Shown here: positions 51,105 through 59,618 of the stretch, piece by piece
How positions within the stretch are numbered: the first letter of the stretch is position 1
How the letters are laid out: the number at the start of each line of letters is the position of its first letter
Source of the DNA: Nitrososphaerota archaeon
GTDB taxonomy: Archaea; Thermoproteota; Nitrososphaeria; Nitrososphaerales; Nitrosopumilaceae
Direction: 5' to 3'
Assembly: GCA_028867785.1 (NCBI GenBank)
Contig: JAGWFS010000001.1
Location: forward strand, 124,001 to 188,000
Length of the DNA: 64,000 nucleotides
Notes under the pieces: generated by a model
Told to the model about the DNA's origin: nothing
Database searches by the model: none
Seen by the model: the letters and a program-made list of their open reading frames with translations, nothing else
Program-made: the position numbers and the translations under genes

Positions 51105-52688
51105 CTAGAACGACTCCCTTGGTTGGTATATTCCAAATACTTCTCTAAAGGTATTGCTTATCTCACCAAGAGTCGCATAGCTTCGCACCGAGTCCAGAAT
51201 GTACGGCATCAGGTTTTCTTCTTTTTCTGCAGCACTTTTCATCCTAGACAGGGCTGACTCTGTCTTTTTGTTGTCCCGGGTGCCGCGAAGCTCCTTTAGG
51301 TTTTGAACCTGCATTACCTGAATGCTGTCGTCTATCTTCATTATCTCTGGTTTTTCCTCCTTTGAATCGGTAAACTTGTTGACCCCTACGATTACTCTCT
51401 CGTTTCTGTCTATCTCTTTTTTTAGCCTGTACGCGTTCTGGCGTATTTCAGACTGGAAGAAGCCCTTTTCTATTCCTGCAAGTGAGCCTCCCATCCGGTC
51501 TATCCTCTTGAGATATTTTAGCGCCTCCTCTTCTATTCTGTCAGTGAGAGCCTCAACGTAATACGAGCCTGCAAGCGGGTCCACTGTCTTTGTGATTCCG
51601 CTTTCATGCCCCACAATCTGCTGCGTCCTTAGCGCAATCTTTACTGCGGCTTCGGTAGGCAACGCCAGAGCCTCGTCTTTTGAGTTTGTGTGAAGCGACT
51701 GGCATCCTCCAAGTACTGCGGCCATAGACTGTACCGCCACTCTTACAATGTTGTTGTCGGGTTGCTGGGCAGTCAGCGACTCACCGCTTGTCTGAACATG
51801 GAATTTCAGCTGCATGGATTTTTTGTCTTTTGCATGGAATCTGTCCCTTACTATCTTTGCATAGATTCTTCTTGCAGCCCGGAACTTGGCAACCTCCTCC
51901 AGAAACTCGCTTGTGCAACAAAAGAAAAACGACAGTCTTGGTGCAAACGCGTCAATCTTGAGCCCCCTGTCAACACATGTTTCAATGTATTCTATTGCAT
52001 TTGCAAGCGTAAACGCTACTTCCTGAACTGCGTTGCATCCCGCCTCCCTCATGTGATACCCGGATATCGATATCGGATACCACTGCGGTACTTTTTTCGA
52101 GCAGTATTCGATCATGTCCCCAATCAGTCTCATCGATGGCCTCGGGGGATAGATGTAGGTGTTTCTTGCGATGTATTCCTTCAGTATGTCGTTTTGGGTG
52201 GTTCCCCGGAGTTGCTCGCTTTTTACTCCCTGCGACTCTCCTGTTGCAATATAGAGTGAGAGTAAAGTTGATGCGGTCGCATTGATTGTCATGGATGTGC
52301 TTACCTTGTCAAGTGGTATTCCGTTAAAGCATGTCATCATGTCCTTGAGTGATGTGATAGAGACGCCTACCTTTCCTACCTCGCCCTCTGCATGAGAATC
52401 GTCTGCATCGTATCCTATCTGCGTTGGCAGGTCAAATGCCATGCTGAGACCTGTCTGCCCCCTTTCAAGAAGATACTTGAATCTCTGGTTTGTCTGGGCG
52501 GCGGTGCCAAAACCGGTATACTGTCTCATGGTCCACAGTCTGTCCCGATACATGCCTGGATGTATGCTTCTTGTAAACGGATATTTGCCAGGCTCTTCTG
52601 TCTTGCTTTTTGGCTTTACCTTAGAGTCATAGAAGCGCTTTACTGGAATGTTAGAATCAGTCTTTATCTTGTCCGCCATGTTTATCAC
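51105..52688 (-). CDS. mcmA1: Methylmalonyl-CoA mutase, catalytic subunit
   Basis: 527 residues (start 52688, or Met4 at 52679). This is the TIM-barrel catalytic chain without the cobalamin-binding domain, which is encoded separately at 54107. Signatures: TRSIHPGMYRDRLWTMRQYTG, ISGYHMREAGCNAVQE, GGCQSLHTNSKDEALALPTE and AGSYYVEALTD. Interconverts succinyl-CoA and methylmalonyl-CoA, a step of the 3-hydroxypropionate/4-hydroxybutyrate cycle. Overlaps meaB by 4 bases. Confidence 0.97.
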   Translation of the reverse strand: MINMADKIKTDSNIPVKRFYDSKVKPKSKTEEPGKYPFTRSIHPGMYRDRLWTMRQYTGFGTAAQTNQRFKYLLERGQTGLSMAFDLPTQIGYDADDSHAEGEVGKVGVSITSLKDMMTCFNGIPLDKVSTSMTINATASTLLSLYIATGESQGVKSEQLRGTTQNDILKEYIARNTYIYPPRPSMRLIGDMIEYCSKKVPQWYPISISGYHMREAGCNAVQEVAFTLANAIEYIETCVDRGLKIDAFAPRLSFFFCCTSEFLEEVAKFRAARRIYAKIVRDRFHAKDKKSMQLKFHVQTSGESLTAQQPDNNIVRVAVQSMAAVLGGCQSLHTNSKDEALALPTEAAVKIALRTQQIVGHESGITKTVDPLAGSYYVEALTDRIEEEALKYLKRIDRMGGSLAGIEKGFFQSEIRQNAYRLKKEIDRNERVIVGVNKFTDSKEEKPEIMKIDDSIQVMQVQNLKELRGTRDNKKTESALSRMKSAAEKEENLMPYILDSVRSYATLGEISNTFREVFGIYQPRESF

Positions 52689-53599
52689 TTTACCAATTTA
52701 GATATCTTGTCTGCAGCTTCGAAAGGATCAAGTGTCTTTCCTTGCACCTTCTTTAGATATTTAGCATAAGTGTTGCTTGAATCAAGCATGTTGCTCACTT
52801 TGTTTTTGACATTATTTAAAACAATATCTCGCAGCTCCAGATCAAGTCGTTGCGCTTCCTTTTGCTTCTTTGACTTTGTCCTTGACTCCATCAGTTCCTG
52901 AAGTTTCTTTGCAAATTCCGCCATGCCTTTGTTTGACTTGGTCGAAGTCATCATGACCGTTGGGTTGTTTCCAGACATTCCAATGAAATCACGTACCGAG
53001 TCAAATAACTGGTTTGCACCAGGCAGGTCGCTCTTGTTGATAAGATAAATGTCTCCAATCTCAGTAAGGCCTGCCTTTATTGTTTGAATGCTGTCTCCAG
53101 TGTTTGGATTGAATACAACTACAGTGACATCTACAACACGCGATATGTCAACCTCGGTTTGTCCTGCTCCAACGCTTTCTATGATTATCGGATCAAACCC
53201 TGCAAACTCCAATACCCTCACGCTGTTTCGTAGTGCAAGAGATACTGCGCCTGTTGCACCTCTTGACGCCATGCTGCGGATATAGGTACCAGAATCTGTT
53301 GATTCGGTCATTCTTACGCGGTCGCCCAAGATTGCACCTCCGGTGAGATGGCTTGTCGGATCTATTGCAAGAACGGCAGTTTTGCACCCTAGCTTGTTGA
53401 GTTGCATGCTTGTCTTGTTGATCAGGGTGCTCTTGCCCGCGCCTGCAGGACCGGTTATGCCAATAGTTATGGATTTGCCGGAACTTTTGAATATTTTTTT
53501 GATGAGGTTTCTTGCTTCTTTTTCGTCGTTTTCAACTATCGATATGGCTCTTGCGATGGCTCTTCGTTTTCCTTGTTTGAGATCCTTTACCAGATCCAT
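52685..53599 (-). CDS. meaB: MeaB/ArgK-type G3E GTPase, mutase chaperone
   Basis: 304 residues. P-loop GITGPAGAGKSTL, switch-like AIDPTSHLTGGAILGDRVRM and the guanine-specifying NKSD mark the G3E family. It loads and protects cobalamin in methylmalonyl-CoA mutase. First gene of the operon, overlapping mcmA1. C-terminal helical dimerisation part is present. Confidence 0.95.
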   Translation of the reverse strand: MDLVKDLKQGKRRAIARAISIVENDEKEARNLIKKIFKSSGKSITIGITGPAGAGKSTLINKTSMQLNKLGCKTAVLAIDPTSHLTGGAILGDRVRMTESTDSGTYIRSMASRGATGAVSLALRNSVRVLEFAGFDPIIIESVGAGQTEVDISRVVDVTVVVFNPNTGDSIQTIKAGLTEIGDIYLINKSDLPGANQLFDSVRDFIGMSGNNPTVMMTSTKSNKGMAEFAKKLQELMESRTKSKKQKEAQRLDLELRDIVLNNVKNKVSNMLDSSNTYAKYLKKVQGKTLDPFEAADKISKLVK

Positions 53600-53652
53600 G
53601 TAGAACAGATATTGTCAGATTATTGTCATATATCACAATTACCATCCTGTTT

Positions 53653-53934
53653 TCATTTGCTCAGATTTTGCACAAACATGGACAGACGACTGTCATCATC
53701 TACAAGCCCGCCAAGTTCAGACTTTATCTTTTCAACTACGATCAGATATGCATTGCCAAACAATTCTTTTAAAGCAAAATTTAGAACATCTGGATTTCTG
53801 TAACAGTCAGAAAATTTGAGGTTGTGGGCTTCTATGATCTCTTTTACTTTAACATAAGTTGTCATCCCAATATTCATGAGAATTTTTTCAACAATTGACG
53901 AAACCACATCGTCAAGTAACTGTTCATCATCCAT
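53653..53934 (-). CDS. Small helical protein, NitrOD5-like
   Basis: 93 residues. The pattern LLDDVVSSIVEKILMNIGM, then YVKVKEIIEAHNLKFSDCYR, then LNFALKELFGNAYLIVVEKI resembles NitrOD5-type helical domains found as signalling output modules in Thaumarchaeota. It has no receiver or DNA-binding part. Upstream of meaB by 54 bases but probably separate. By-eye similarity only. Confidence 0.55.
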   Translation of the reverse strand: MDDEQLLDDVVSSIVEKILMNIGMTTYVKVKEIIEAHNLKFSDCYRNPDVLNFALKELFGNAYLIVVEKIKSELGGLVDDDSRLSMFVQNLSK

Positions 53935-54106
53935 TGTTTCTTGTCTCTACAGCCTGAAATATCAAACGTCTAATAATTAAGTGTGTACCTGATTTTTAGA
54001 TTTTATTTAAAAAATAAATAATCTTGTCGGGTACAAATGCCAGATATTTTCAAACGCTTCTTGTCAATAAATAAAGGTTTTAAGGCCCGACACCATCTTC
54101 AAAAAC

Positions 54107-54529
54107 ATGTCACAGAAAACCCAGACAAAGCGCATCAGGATACTAGTGTCAAAGCTAGGACTTGACGGGCATGACAGGGGCGCGCTAGTACTATGCAGGG
54201 CATTCAGGGATGCCGGAATGGAGGTGGTTTATTCTGGACTGTTTGCAACACCAGAAAGAGTTGCACAAATTGCAGAAGATGAGGACGTAAACGTGATAGC
54301 ACTAAGTCTGTTAAATGGGGCGCATCTTACCTTGTTTCCAAGGGTTGTAAAAGCCCTCAAAGATAAAGGCATAACAGATGTGCTTGTGATAGGAGGAGGG
54401 GTCATTCCGCAAGATGACAAGGCTGATCTTGAAAAGGCAGGAGTACTTGGAAACTTTGGACCTGGAACACCCTTGCCTACAATAATTGATTTTATCCAGT
54501 CCAATCTTGAAAAGATCAAGAAAAACTGA
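54107..54529 (+). CDS. mcmA2: Methylmalonyl-CoA mutase, cobalamin-binding subunit
   Basis: 140 residues. The B12-binding motif D20-x-H22-x2-G25 (LGLDGHDRG) supplies the lower-ligand histidine; SLLNGAH and GGGVIPQDD are family segments, ending FGPGTPL. Partner of the catalytic chain encoded at 51105-52688 on the opposite strand. Divergent from the MeaB side by the 53653-53934 gene. Confidence 0.97.
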   Translation: MSQKTQTKRIRILVSKLGLDGHDRGALVLCRAFRDAGMEVVYSGLFATPERVAQIAEDEDVNVIALSLLNGAHLTLFPRVVKALKDKGITDVLVIGGGVIPQDDKADLEKAGVLGNFGPGTPLPTIIDFIQSNLEKIKKN

Positions 54530-54533
54530 AGAA

Positions 54534-55532
54534 TTATTCTGTAGAATCCGGCCACATCATCTGGCGCATCTTCTTTCCCACCTGCTCTACTTGATGTGCC
54601 TCTATCTGCTTCATGTGTCGGTCAAATGCATTCTTGCCGTTTTTCCTGTAATCGCTTGTCCATTCTTGGTTAAACGTCCCGTCCTGTATCATTTTCAACG
54701 CTTTTTTCATTTTTTCCTTGACATCCTTGTCCATGACCATCGGGCCACGGGTCAATCCGCCATATCGCGCAGTCTCGCTCACTCGCCTGTACATACCGGC
54801 TATTCCGTACCTTTGAATCATATCCACAATAAGTTTGAGCTCGTGTAATACCTCAAAGTAAGCTATCTCAGGCTGGTATCCTGCTTCAACCAGAGTTTCA
54901 AATGCAGTCATTACCATCGATGCAGACCCTCCGCACAGGTCCACTTGTTCTCCAAACCAGTCTGTCTCAACCTCTTCTTTGAAAGTTGTTTCTATCACTC
55001 CGGCTCTTGTGCTGCCAATCCCTTTTGCAATTGCAAGTGTCCTATCCCATGCTCTTTTTGTATGATCCTGATAGACTGCAACAATTGCCGGAGTACCAAA
55101 CCCTTGTTGATATGTTTCACGAACTTTGGAACCGGGTCCTTTTGGAGCTACCATGATCACATCAACATCTTTTGGTGGAGTAATCCATCCCCAATAAATT
55201 GCCGCAGCATGTGAGAATGAAAGCGCCTTGCCTGCTTTCAGATGCGTGGCTATTTCATCCTTGTAAACTTGGGCCTGCACCATGTCTGGAATCAGGATGT
55301 GAATAATGTCTGCCTTGTCACATGCGTTTTTAACCGACATGACTTGGTGCCCGTCTTCTTTTGCTTTCTTCCAGCTATCACCAGACTCGTTTACGCCTAC
55401 AATAACATTAAAACCAGAATCCTTTAGATTGTTTGCCTGTGCGTTTCCCTGAATTCCATAGCCAAGTACTGCTATGATCTCGTTTTTTACTGAATCAGCC
55501 TTTACATCCGAGTCCTTCCAAGTTTTTGCCAT
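54534..55532 (-). CDS. ilvC: Ketol-acid reductoisomerase
   Basis: 332 residues, class I short form. Second step of branched-chain amino acid synthesis. N-terminal Rossmann domain has VLGYGIQGNAQANNLKD; VMVAPKGPGSKVRETY and EQVDLCGGSASMVMTAFETL with catalytic Asp/Glu follow; the knotted C-terminal domain is helical. Convergent with mcmA2, four bases apart. No other ilv gene nearby. Confidence 0.98.
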   Translation of the reverse strand: MAKTWKDSDVKADSVKNEIIAVLGYGIQGNAQANNLKDSGFNVIVGVNESGDSWKKAKEDGHQVMSVKNACDKADIIHILIPDMVQAQVYKDEIATHLKAGKALSFSHAAAIYWGWITPPKDVDVIMVAPKGPGSKVRETYQQGFGTPAIVAVYQDHTKRAWDRTLAIAKGIGSTRAGVIETTFKEEVETDWFGEQVDLCGGSASMVMTAFETLVEAGYQPEIAYFEVLHELKLIVDMIQRYGIAGMYRRVSETARYGGLTRGPMVMDKDVKEKMKKALKMIQDGTFNQEWTSDYRKNGKNAFDRHMKQIEAHQVEQVGKKMRQMMWPDSTE

Positions 55533-55611
55533 GTTTGACCTTTAAAGATAATCGAAATAAAAACGTACAATAAGCATTTGTTCAAGATTGCTTGACACAG
55601 TTACACATTAT

Positions 55612-55717
55612 GGCAATTCTTCAAGTATTACTGCCTTGGAAGATTTGCTTTCATTTACGCACATTTCTGATGCGATGCCCAATTGGCTACGCCAAACACA
55701 GCTACTTGAAGAATGCC
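55612..55717. ncRNA. Structured 106-base intergenic element
   Basis: GGCAATTCTTCAAGTA (55612-55627) pairs with TACTTGAAGAATGCC (55703-55717): a 15-bp stem with one bulged A. It lies in the 347-base spacer between ilvC (start 55532, minus) and the response regulator (55880). The rest of the spacer has only AT-rich promoter-like sequence (TTAAATAGG near 55862). Candidate RNA leader for ilvC, small RNA, or remnant of a mobile element. Confidence 0.45.
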
Positions 55718-55879
55718 CCATTTAGATGGAGACATGTACCGTAAAACAGTATATGTGCTGTACTTATTAAGGGATGTCCAGTACATGACAAGCATCCAAC
55801 GACTGCACAGCAGGCACACAACAAGTTCTCCTAAAAATAGAAATACTAATCAAAAGATACCTTAAATAGGAAATTTACC

Positions 55880-56302
55880 ATGCACATGCTAGTGGAGAAA
55901 AAGACAGAAGATGCGAGCGTACTTGTAGTAGATGACAACAAGGAGATCCTTACGCTATTCATCGAGCTTTTAAAATTAAAAAACTTTACAGTGATAGGTA
56001 AGGCTCAAAGTGGCAAGGAGGCAGTGGCGCTATACAACAGCCTTAGACCAGACATTACGTTTTTGGATGTCGTGATGCCAGATGGGGACGGGATATATGC
56101 GCTGGAAAGGATCAGGGAAGTCGATCCTGATGCAGTGGTGATAATGGTTACATCAGATCTTGCCCCTACGACTGCAGAACGATTAGAACAGCTACGTGCT
56201 TCAGCAGTGGTTTACAAACCGTTTGACATTAACGAGATTGTAAAGATTACTAAAAAGATCCTGTCAGAGGCCGAAATCAGCCAGATAAGATTTTCTAATT
56301 GA
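55880..56302 (+). CDS. CheY-like response regulator
   Basis: 140 residues. Receiver domain with VLVVDDNKEIL, phospho-acceptor Asp in ITFLDVVMPDGDG (about residue 60), Thr in MVTSDLAP and Lys in YKPFD. The C-terminal tail is short and lacks an output domain. TATA-like CTTAAATAGG precedes the start. No kinase adjacent. Confidence 0.95.
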   Translation: MHMLVEKKTEDASVLVVDDNKEILTLFIELLKLKNFTVIGKAQSGKEAVALYNSLRPDITFLDVVMPDGDGIYALERIREVDPDAVVIMVTSDLAPTTAERLEQLRASAVVYKPFDINEIVKITKKILSEAEISQIRFSN

Positions 56303-56493
56303 TTTCAGGCTTCAGAGAATCAAATTTGTAAACACATCCAGAATTCAGACATGCCATTTCAAGACAAAACTAGACGCTTCCCCAAATTTGGAAAACAGTA
56401 AGACTACTGGAATAAAGTTTGATTTTGTCAGTTTTTATTTTGTCATAATAAATTTTTAAATAAGACAGTAATTTTGATTCATCGGGGAGTAAA

Positions 56494-56688
56494 ATGGGTT
56501 CAGAGTTGACGGTTGACGAAATGTGGCAAGTCATGGAAGATTATGGCATAGACCGCAGGCTTTTAGAGTCCACCAATCCCAGCAACGAACTATTATTCAG
56601 ACTCTACTCAGCAATTAAACAGGTAAAAGAAAAATCAGAATCGTTTGAAAAAGAAAATAGTGAGTTTTTAAGCTCAGACCAGATATAG
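56494..56688 (+). CDS. Small acidic helical protein
   Basis: 64 residues, acidic. ELTVDEMWQVMEDYGIDRRL and a second helix RLYSAIKQVKEKSESFEKE look like a helical pair. AT-rich AATTTTTAAATAAG lies about 40 bases upstream of the ATG. Family not recognised. Confidence 0.55.
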   Translation: MGSELTVDEMWQVMEDYGIDRRLLESTNPSNELLFRLYSAIKQVKEKSESFEKENSEFLSSDQI

Positions 56689-56753
56689 TGATTCAGTCAG
56701 CAAGCATTCCCATGATTGGGCAAGGCAGTACTTGGGAATAGTTATTTTTGTGG

Positions 56754-56873
56754 TTAGAGGGTCATTTCTTTCCCACAGTTTACGCATTTAACTACAGTGC
56801 CTTCTGCCTTTATCCTGTCAAATTTTTTTGAACCGCAATTAGGGCAGATTGGGCAGGCTCTGAGCTTCTCCAT
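56754..56873 (-). CDS. Zinc-ribbon microprotein
   Basis: 39 residues from ATG 56873, preferred over a longer frame starting at 57056 that would overlap the TPR gene and has unnatural composition. CPICPNCGSKKF and KCVNCGKEM supply two CxxC knuckles (Cys10/13 and Cys30/33). Divergent from the TPR gene. Typical of archaeal zinc-ribbon microproteins. Confidence 0.7.
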   Translation of the reverse strand: MEKLRACPICPNCGSKKFDRIKAEGTVVKCVNCGKEMTL

Positions 56874-56952
56874 GATTCCAGTTAGCGAAAAGGGCTTTAT
56901 CAATTTGTTCGAGCAAATGGCTTTTATCAAATAGACGACTGACAGACACCAT

Positions 56953-57477
56953 ATGAAGGAAATACATTTTTCCTCGGATGATGAGGAGACAAGTCTAGAA
57001 TATTTGTATAATATTGGCCTTGGGCATGCAAAGGGAGGCAGGCCAAAAGACGCCATATTTTACTTTGACAAGGTACTCAAGGTAGATCCTACTCATGTAA
57101 ATGCCCTAGTCAACAAGGGGAACGCATTAGGAAAGCTTGGCAGATACGAAGATGCCATCTCATCCTATGATGCGGTCTTGAAGACAAGACCTACGCATGT
57201 GCTTTGTCTCTTAAACAAAGGGCTTGCCCTGCATTATCTTCAGAGATATGACGAGGCGGCTTCCTGCTATGACCTGATTCCGCAGCCAGAATCAGAACAT
57301 GCAAGTGTCTTGTACCACAAGGCATGCAGCAAGGCACTTCAAAAAAATGTCGAAGAATCGATTTCATTACTTGAGCGTGCCATAATTCTTGATTCAGAAT
57401 ATGCCGCAAAGGCCGGCAAGGACCAAGATTTTGACATTCTCAAGAATGACGAAAGATTCAAAGCTCTCGTGTCCTGA
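56953..57477 (+). CDS. TPR-repeat protein
   Basis: 174 residues with about four tetratricopeptide repeats: LYNIGLGHAKGGRPKDAIFY, ALVNKGNALGKLGRYEDAIS, CLLNKGLALHYLQRYDEAAS and LYHKACSKALQKNVEESISL. No signal peptide. A cytoplasmic protein-protein scaffold; partner unknown. A TPR protein is followed at 30 bases by the dehydrogenase gene, possibly co-transcribed. Confidence 0.92.
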   Translation: MKEIHFSSDDEETSLEYLYNIGLGHAKGGRPKDAIFYFDKVLKVDPTHVNALVNKGNALGKLGRYEDAISSYDAVLKTRPTHVLCLLNKGLALHYLQRYDEAASCYDLIPQPESEHASVLYHKACSKALQKNVEESISLLERAIILDSEYAAKAGKDQDFDILKNDERFKALVS

Positions 57478-57507
57478 TACAATAAAGAAAAATATGTCAA
57501 AGAAAAC

Positions 57508-58395
57508 ATGATCATTATGAACGTTGGAATAATCGGCGCAGGATTACTTGGCAAGGCAGTAGCAATGCGCCTCATCAATACAGGACACAAGGTTACAATT
57601 TACAACCGAACAAAGGAAAAAACAGAATCACTTGCGATGTTAGGTGCGCAAGTTGAAGAGTCTCCAAAAAAAGTATCTGAAAAATCCGATCTTGTAATAA
57701 CAATTGTCAAAGATTCATCGGCTGTAGAATCAGTAGCATTTGGCAGGGATGGCATAGTGCAAGGAAAACATCAAGGGCTTGTCGTTGCAGATATGAGTAC
57801 AATTAATCCCATATCCTCAAGAAAGATTGCAGAAAAACTCTCACAACATGGAATACCCATGGTAGATAGTCCCGTAATGGGCGGTCCTTCCCTTGCAGAA
57901 AAAGGACAGCTGATAGTCATGATAGGCGGTAAAAAAGAGATTTACGAAAAATACAAGACAGTCTTTGATTCAATAAGCGAAAAAACATTTTACCTCGGGG
58001 CAAACGGTACCGCAGACGCAATGAAGCTTGCCATGAATCTGCAGATCTCAATCTTGGCACTGTCCATATCGGAGGGAATCATACTTGTAAAAAAATCAGG
58101 ATTAGACCCCTTTCTCTTTCTGGAGGTCTTAAACTCGACCTATTTCAAAACAGGCATGAGTACCCTCAAGGGACCAAAGATGGCAAAGGGAATATTTGAA
58201 CCAAGTTTCTTCCTCAGCGTTATGCAAAAAGACCTCGATGAGATAAACTATACAGCAAGAGAGGTCGGGGCAAACTTGCCTGTTGCCAGACTTGCAAATG
58301 AGCTGTATCATAACGCAGTCAAAGACGGGTTTGGCAAGATGGATTATACCGGAATCATGGCATACCTAGAGAAAGCCTCCAAGTCATGCACCTAG
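57508..58395 (+). CDS. 3-hydroxyisobutyrate dehydrogenase-family oxidoreductase
   Basis: 295 residues. Rossmann motif MNVGIIGAGLLGKAVA (start probably Met4), NADP-preferring YNRTKEK, VDSPVMGGPSLAEKG substrate region and catalytic Lys in GTADAMKLAMN. A member of the beta-hydroxyacid dehydrogenase family (glyoxylate/succinic semialdehyde reductase, HIBADH). Succinic semialdehyde reduction would fit the 3HP/4HB context but is not provable here. Overlaps the MFS gene by 4 bases. Confidence 0.92.
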   Translation: MIIMNVGIIGAGLLGKAVAMRLINTGHKVTIYNRTKEKTESLAMLGAQVEESPKKVSEKSDLVITIVKDSSAVESVAFGRDGIVQGKHQGLVVADMSTINPISSRKIAEKLSQHGIPMVDSPVMGGPSLAEKGQLIVMIGGKKEIYEKYKTVFDSISEKTFYLGANGTADAMKLAMNLQISILALSISEGIILVKKSGLDPFLFLEVLNSTYFKTGMSTLKGPKMAKGIFEPSFFLSVMQKDLDEINYTAREVGANLPVARLANELYHNAVKDGFGKMDYTGIMAYLEKASKSCT

Positions 58396-59618
58396 AGCTC
58401 TTCTGGCGGCTTTATCTTTCTAAAGTTTAGAAAAAGACCCACGTCGTATGCCAGCTTTAGCACTCCGCCTATTACAAAGGGGGCTGCCAAGAGTTGTCCC
58501 AATATGGCACCGACAATTGACGGACTGACTGCCTGTGCGATGTTTCGCGAAGTGTTGGTTATTCCAGCTGCGGCAACGCGCTCGTTCTCTTTTACCACCG
58601 CCATAAGATATGACTGCCTGGTCGGTACATCCATTTGCGATATGCTCATCCTTGCAAGATACAGCCCAATTGCAATTGGAAAAGTCGGTGCAAATGCAAC
58701 CAGTATTAGAAGAATGTTGGACGGCATGTGGGTTAGCACCATCGTTTTGACAAGACCGATTCTTGATGCAACCTTGCTTGCCAACAAATACGATAACGCG
58801 GTAAGTGCCCCTGCTACTGCAAATATGTAGGACAGCGTAGCCAGGTCTGCCCCGAACTTGGTGTAAAACCAAAATGAGACTATGCTTTGTATCACAAATC
58901 CGCCTGCAAAGGAATCAACTGCAAAAAGTGACGACATCTTTGCAACTATGTTGCGTGACGCTGGAGTCATGTTGCGGAGCGACTGGCCTGCATCATGTTT
59001 TTTGAACTGTGTCTCAACCTTGGGCGACAGCAGAAGGTAGATTACCAAGGCGGCCAACGCACAGGCAGCGTATGCTAGGAACAGAATCTTTATTGCGCCA
59101 ATGTTGCCAAGACCGAGATATTGCGAGAAAACACGAGGCAGCCCGGAAAGAAGCACTCCTCCCGACATGGCAAGCGTTCCAACCATGTTGTATATTGCAA
59201 AAACCGAGGTTCGTTTTTTCTCATCACTTATTGTTTGTGGCAGGATGGCCTGCTCAAGGGACAAAAATGCCCCCACCTCTGATCCCGTCACGTTTATTGT
59301 TCCAATGAGGGCAGCGGCAATCAATGCTACATAGTTGTCAGTCACGAAAAATACACCTGCAGATACAATCATCAGTACGGCATAAAGAATCAGGAACTTT
59401 TTCCGCCCTATCCTGTCAGCATACACGCTTGAAACCAGATTGAATATTATGCCGTTTACCAGTGTAGCAGTCAAAACAACTCCAATTAGAATTTCGTTGA
59501 ACCCAAGCAGACCGAGGTAGATTGCTAAAACGACGCTTAGAAAGCCATAGGAAAACGTTCTAACAATCCTTGCTGCAAGTATAAGCTTCCCATCTTTTGA
59601 TATCCAGTCTAGAGTCAT
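58392..59618 (-). CDS. Major facilitator superfamily transporter
   Basis: 408 residues, 12 predicted membrane helices. Between helices 2 and 3 lies SSVYADRIGRKKFLILYA (the MFS D-R-x-G-R-K signature); the central loop (about 210-225) is charged. Substrate unknown; the family includes drug and sugar exporters. It overlaps metG by one base (TAATG), third gene of ahcY-metG-MFS. Confidence 0.92.
   Translation of the reverse strand: MTLDWISKDGKLILAARIVRTFSYGFLSVVLAIYLGLLGFNEILIGVVLTATLVNGIIFNLVSSVYADRIGRKKFLILYAVLMIVSAGVFFVTDNYVALIAAALIGTINVTGSEVGAFLSLEQAILPQTISDEKKRTSVFAIYNMVGTLAMSGGVLLSGLPRVFSQYLGLGNIGAIKILFLAYAACALAALVIYLLLSPKVETQFKKHDAGQSLRNMTPASRNIVAKMSSLFAVDSFAGGFVIQSIVSFWFYTKFGADLATLSYIFAVAGALTALSYLLASKVASRIGLVKTMVLTHMPSNILLILVAFAPTFPIAIGLYLARMSISQMDVPTRQSYLMAVVKENERVAAAGITNTSRNIAQAVSPSIVGAILGQLLAAPFVIGGVLKLAYDVGLFLNFRKIKPPEEL

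Noticed and set aside
56754-57056. Longer 100-residue version of the zinc-ribbon microprotein
   Set aside because: Its first 61 residues overlap the TPR gene start and look like antisense; the 39-residue form has the zinc knuckles and a sensible start.
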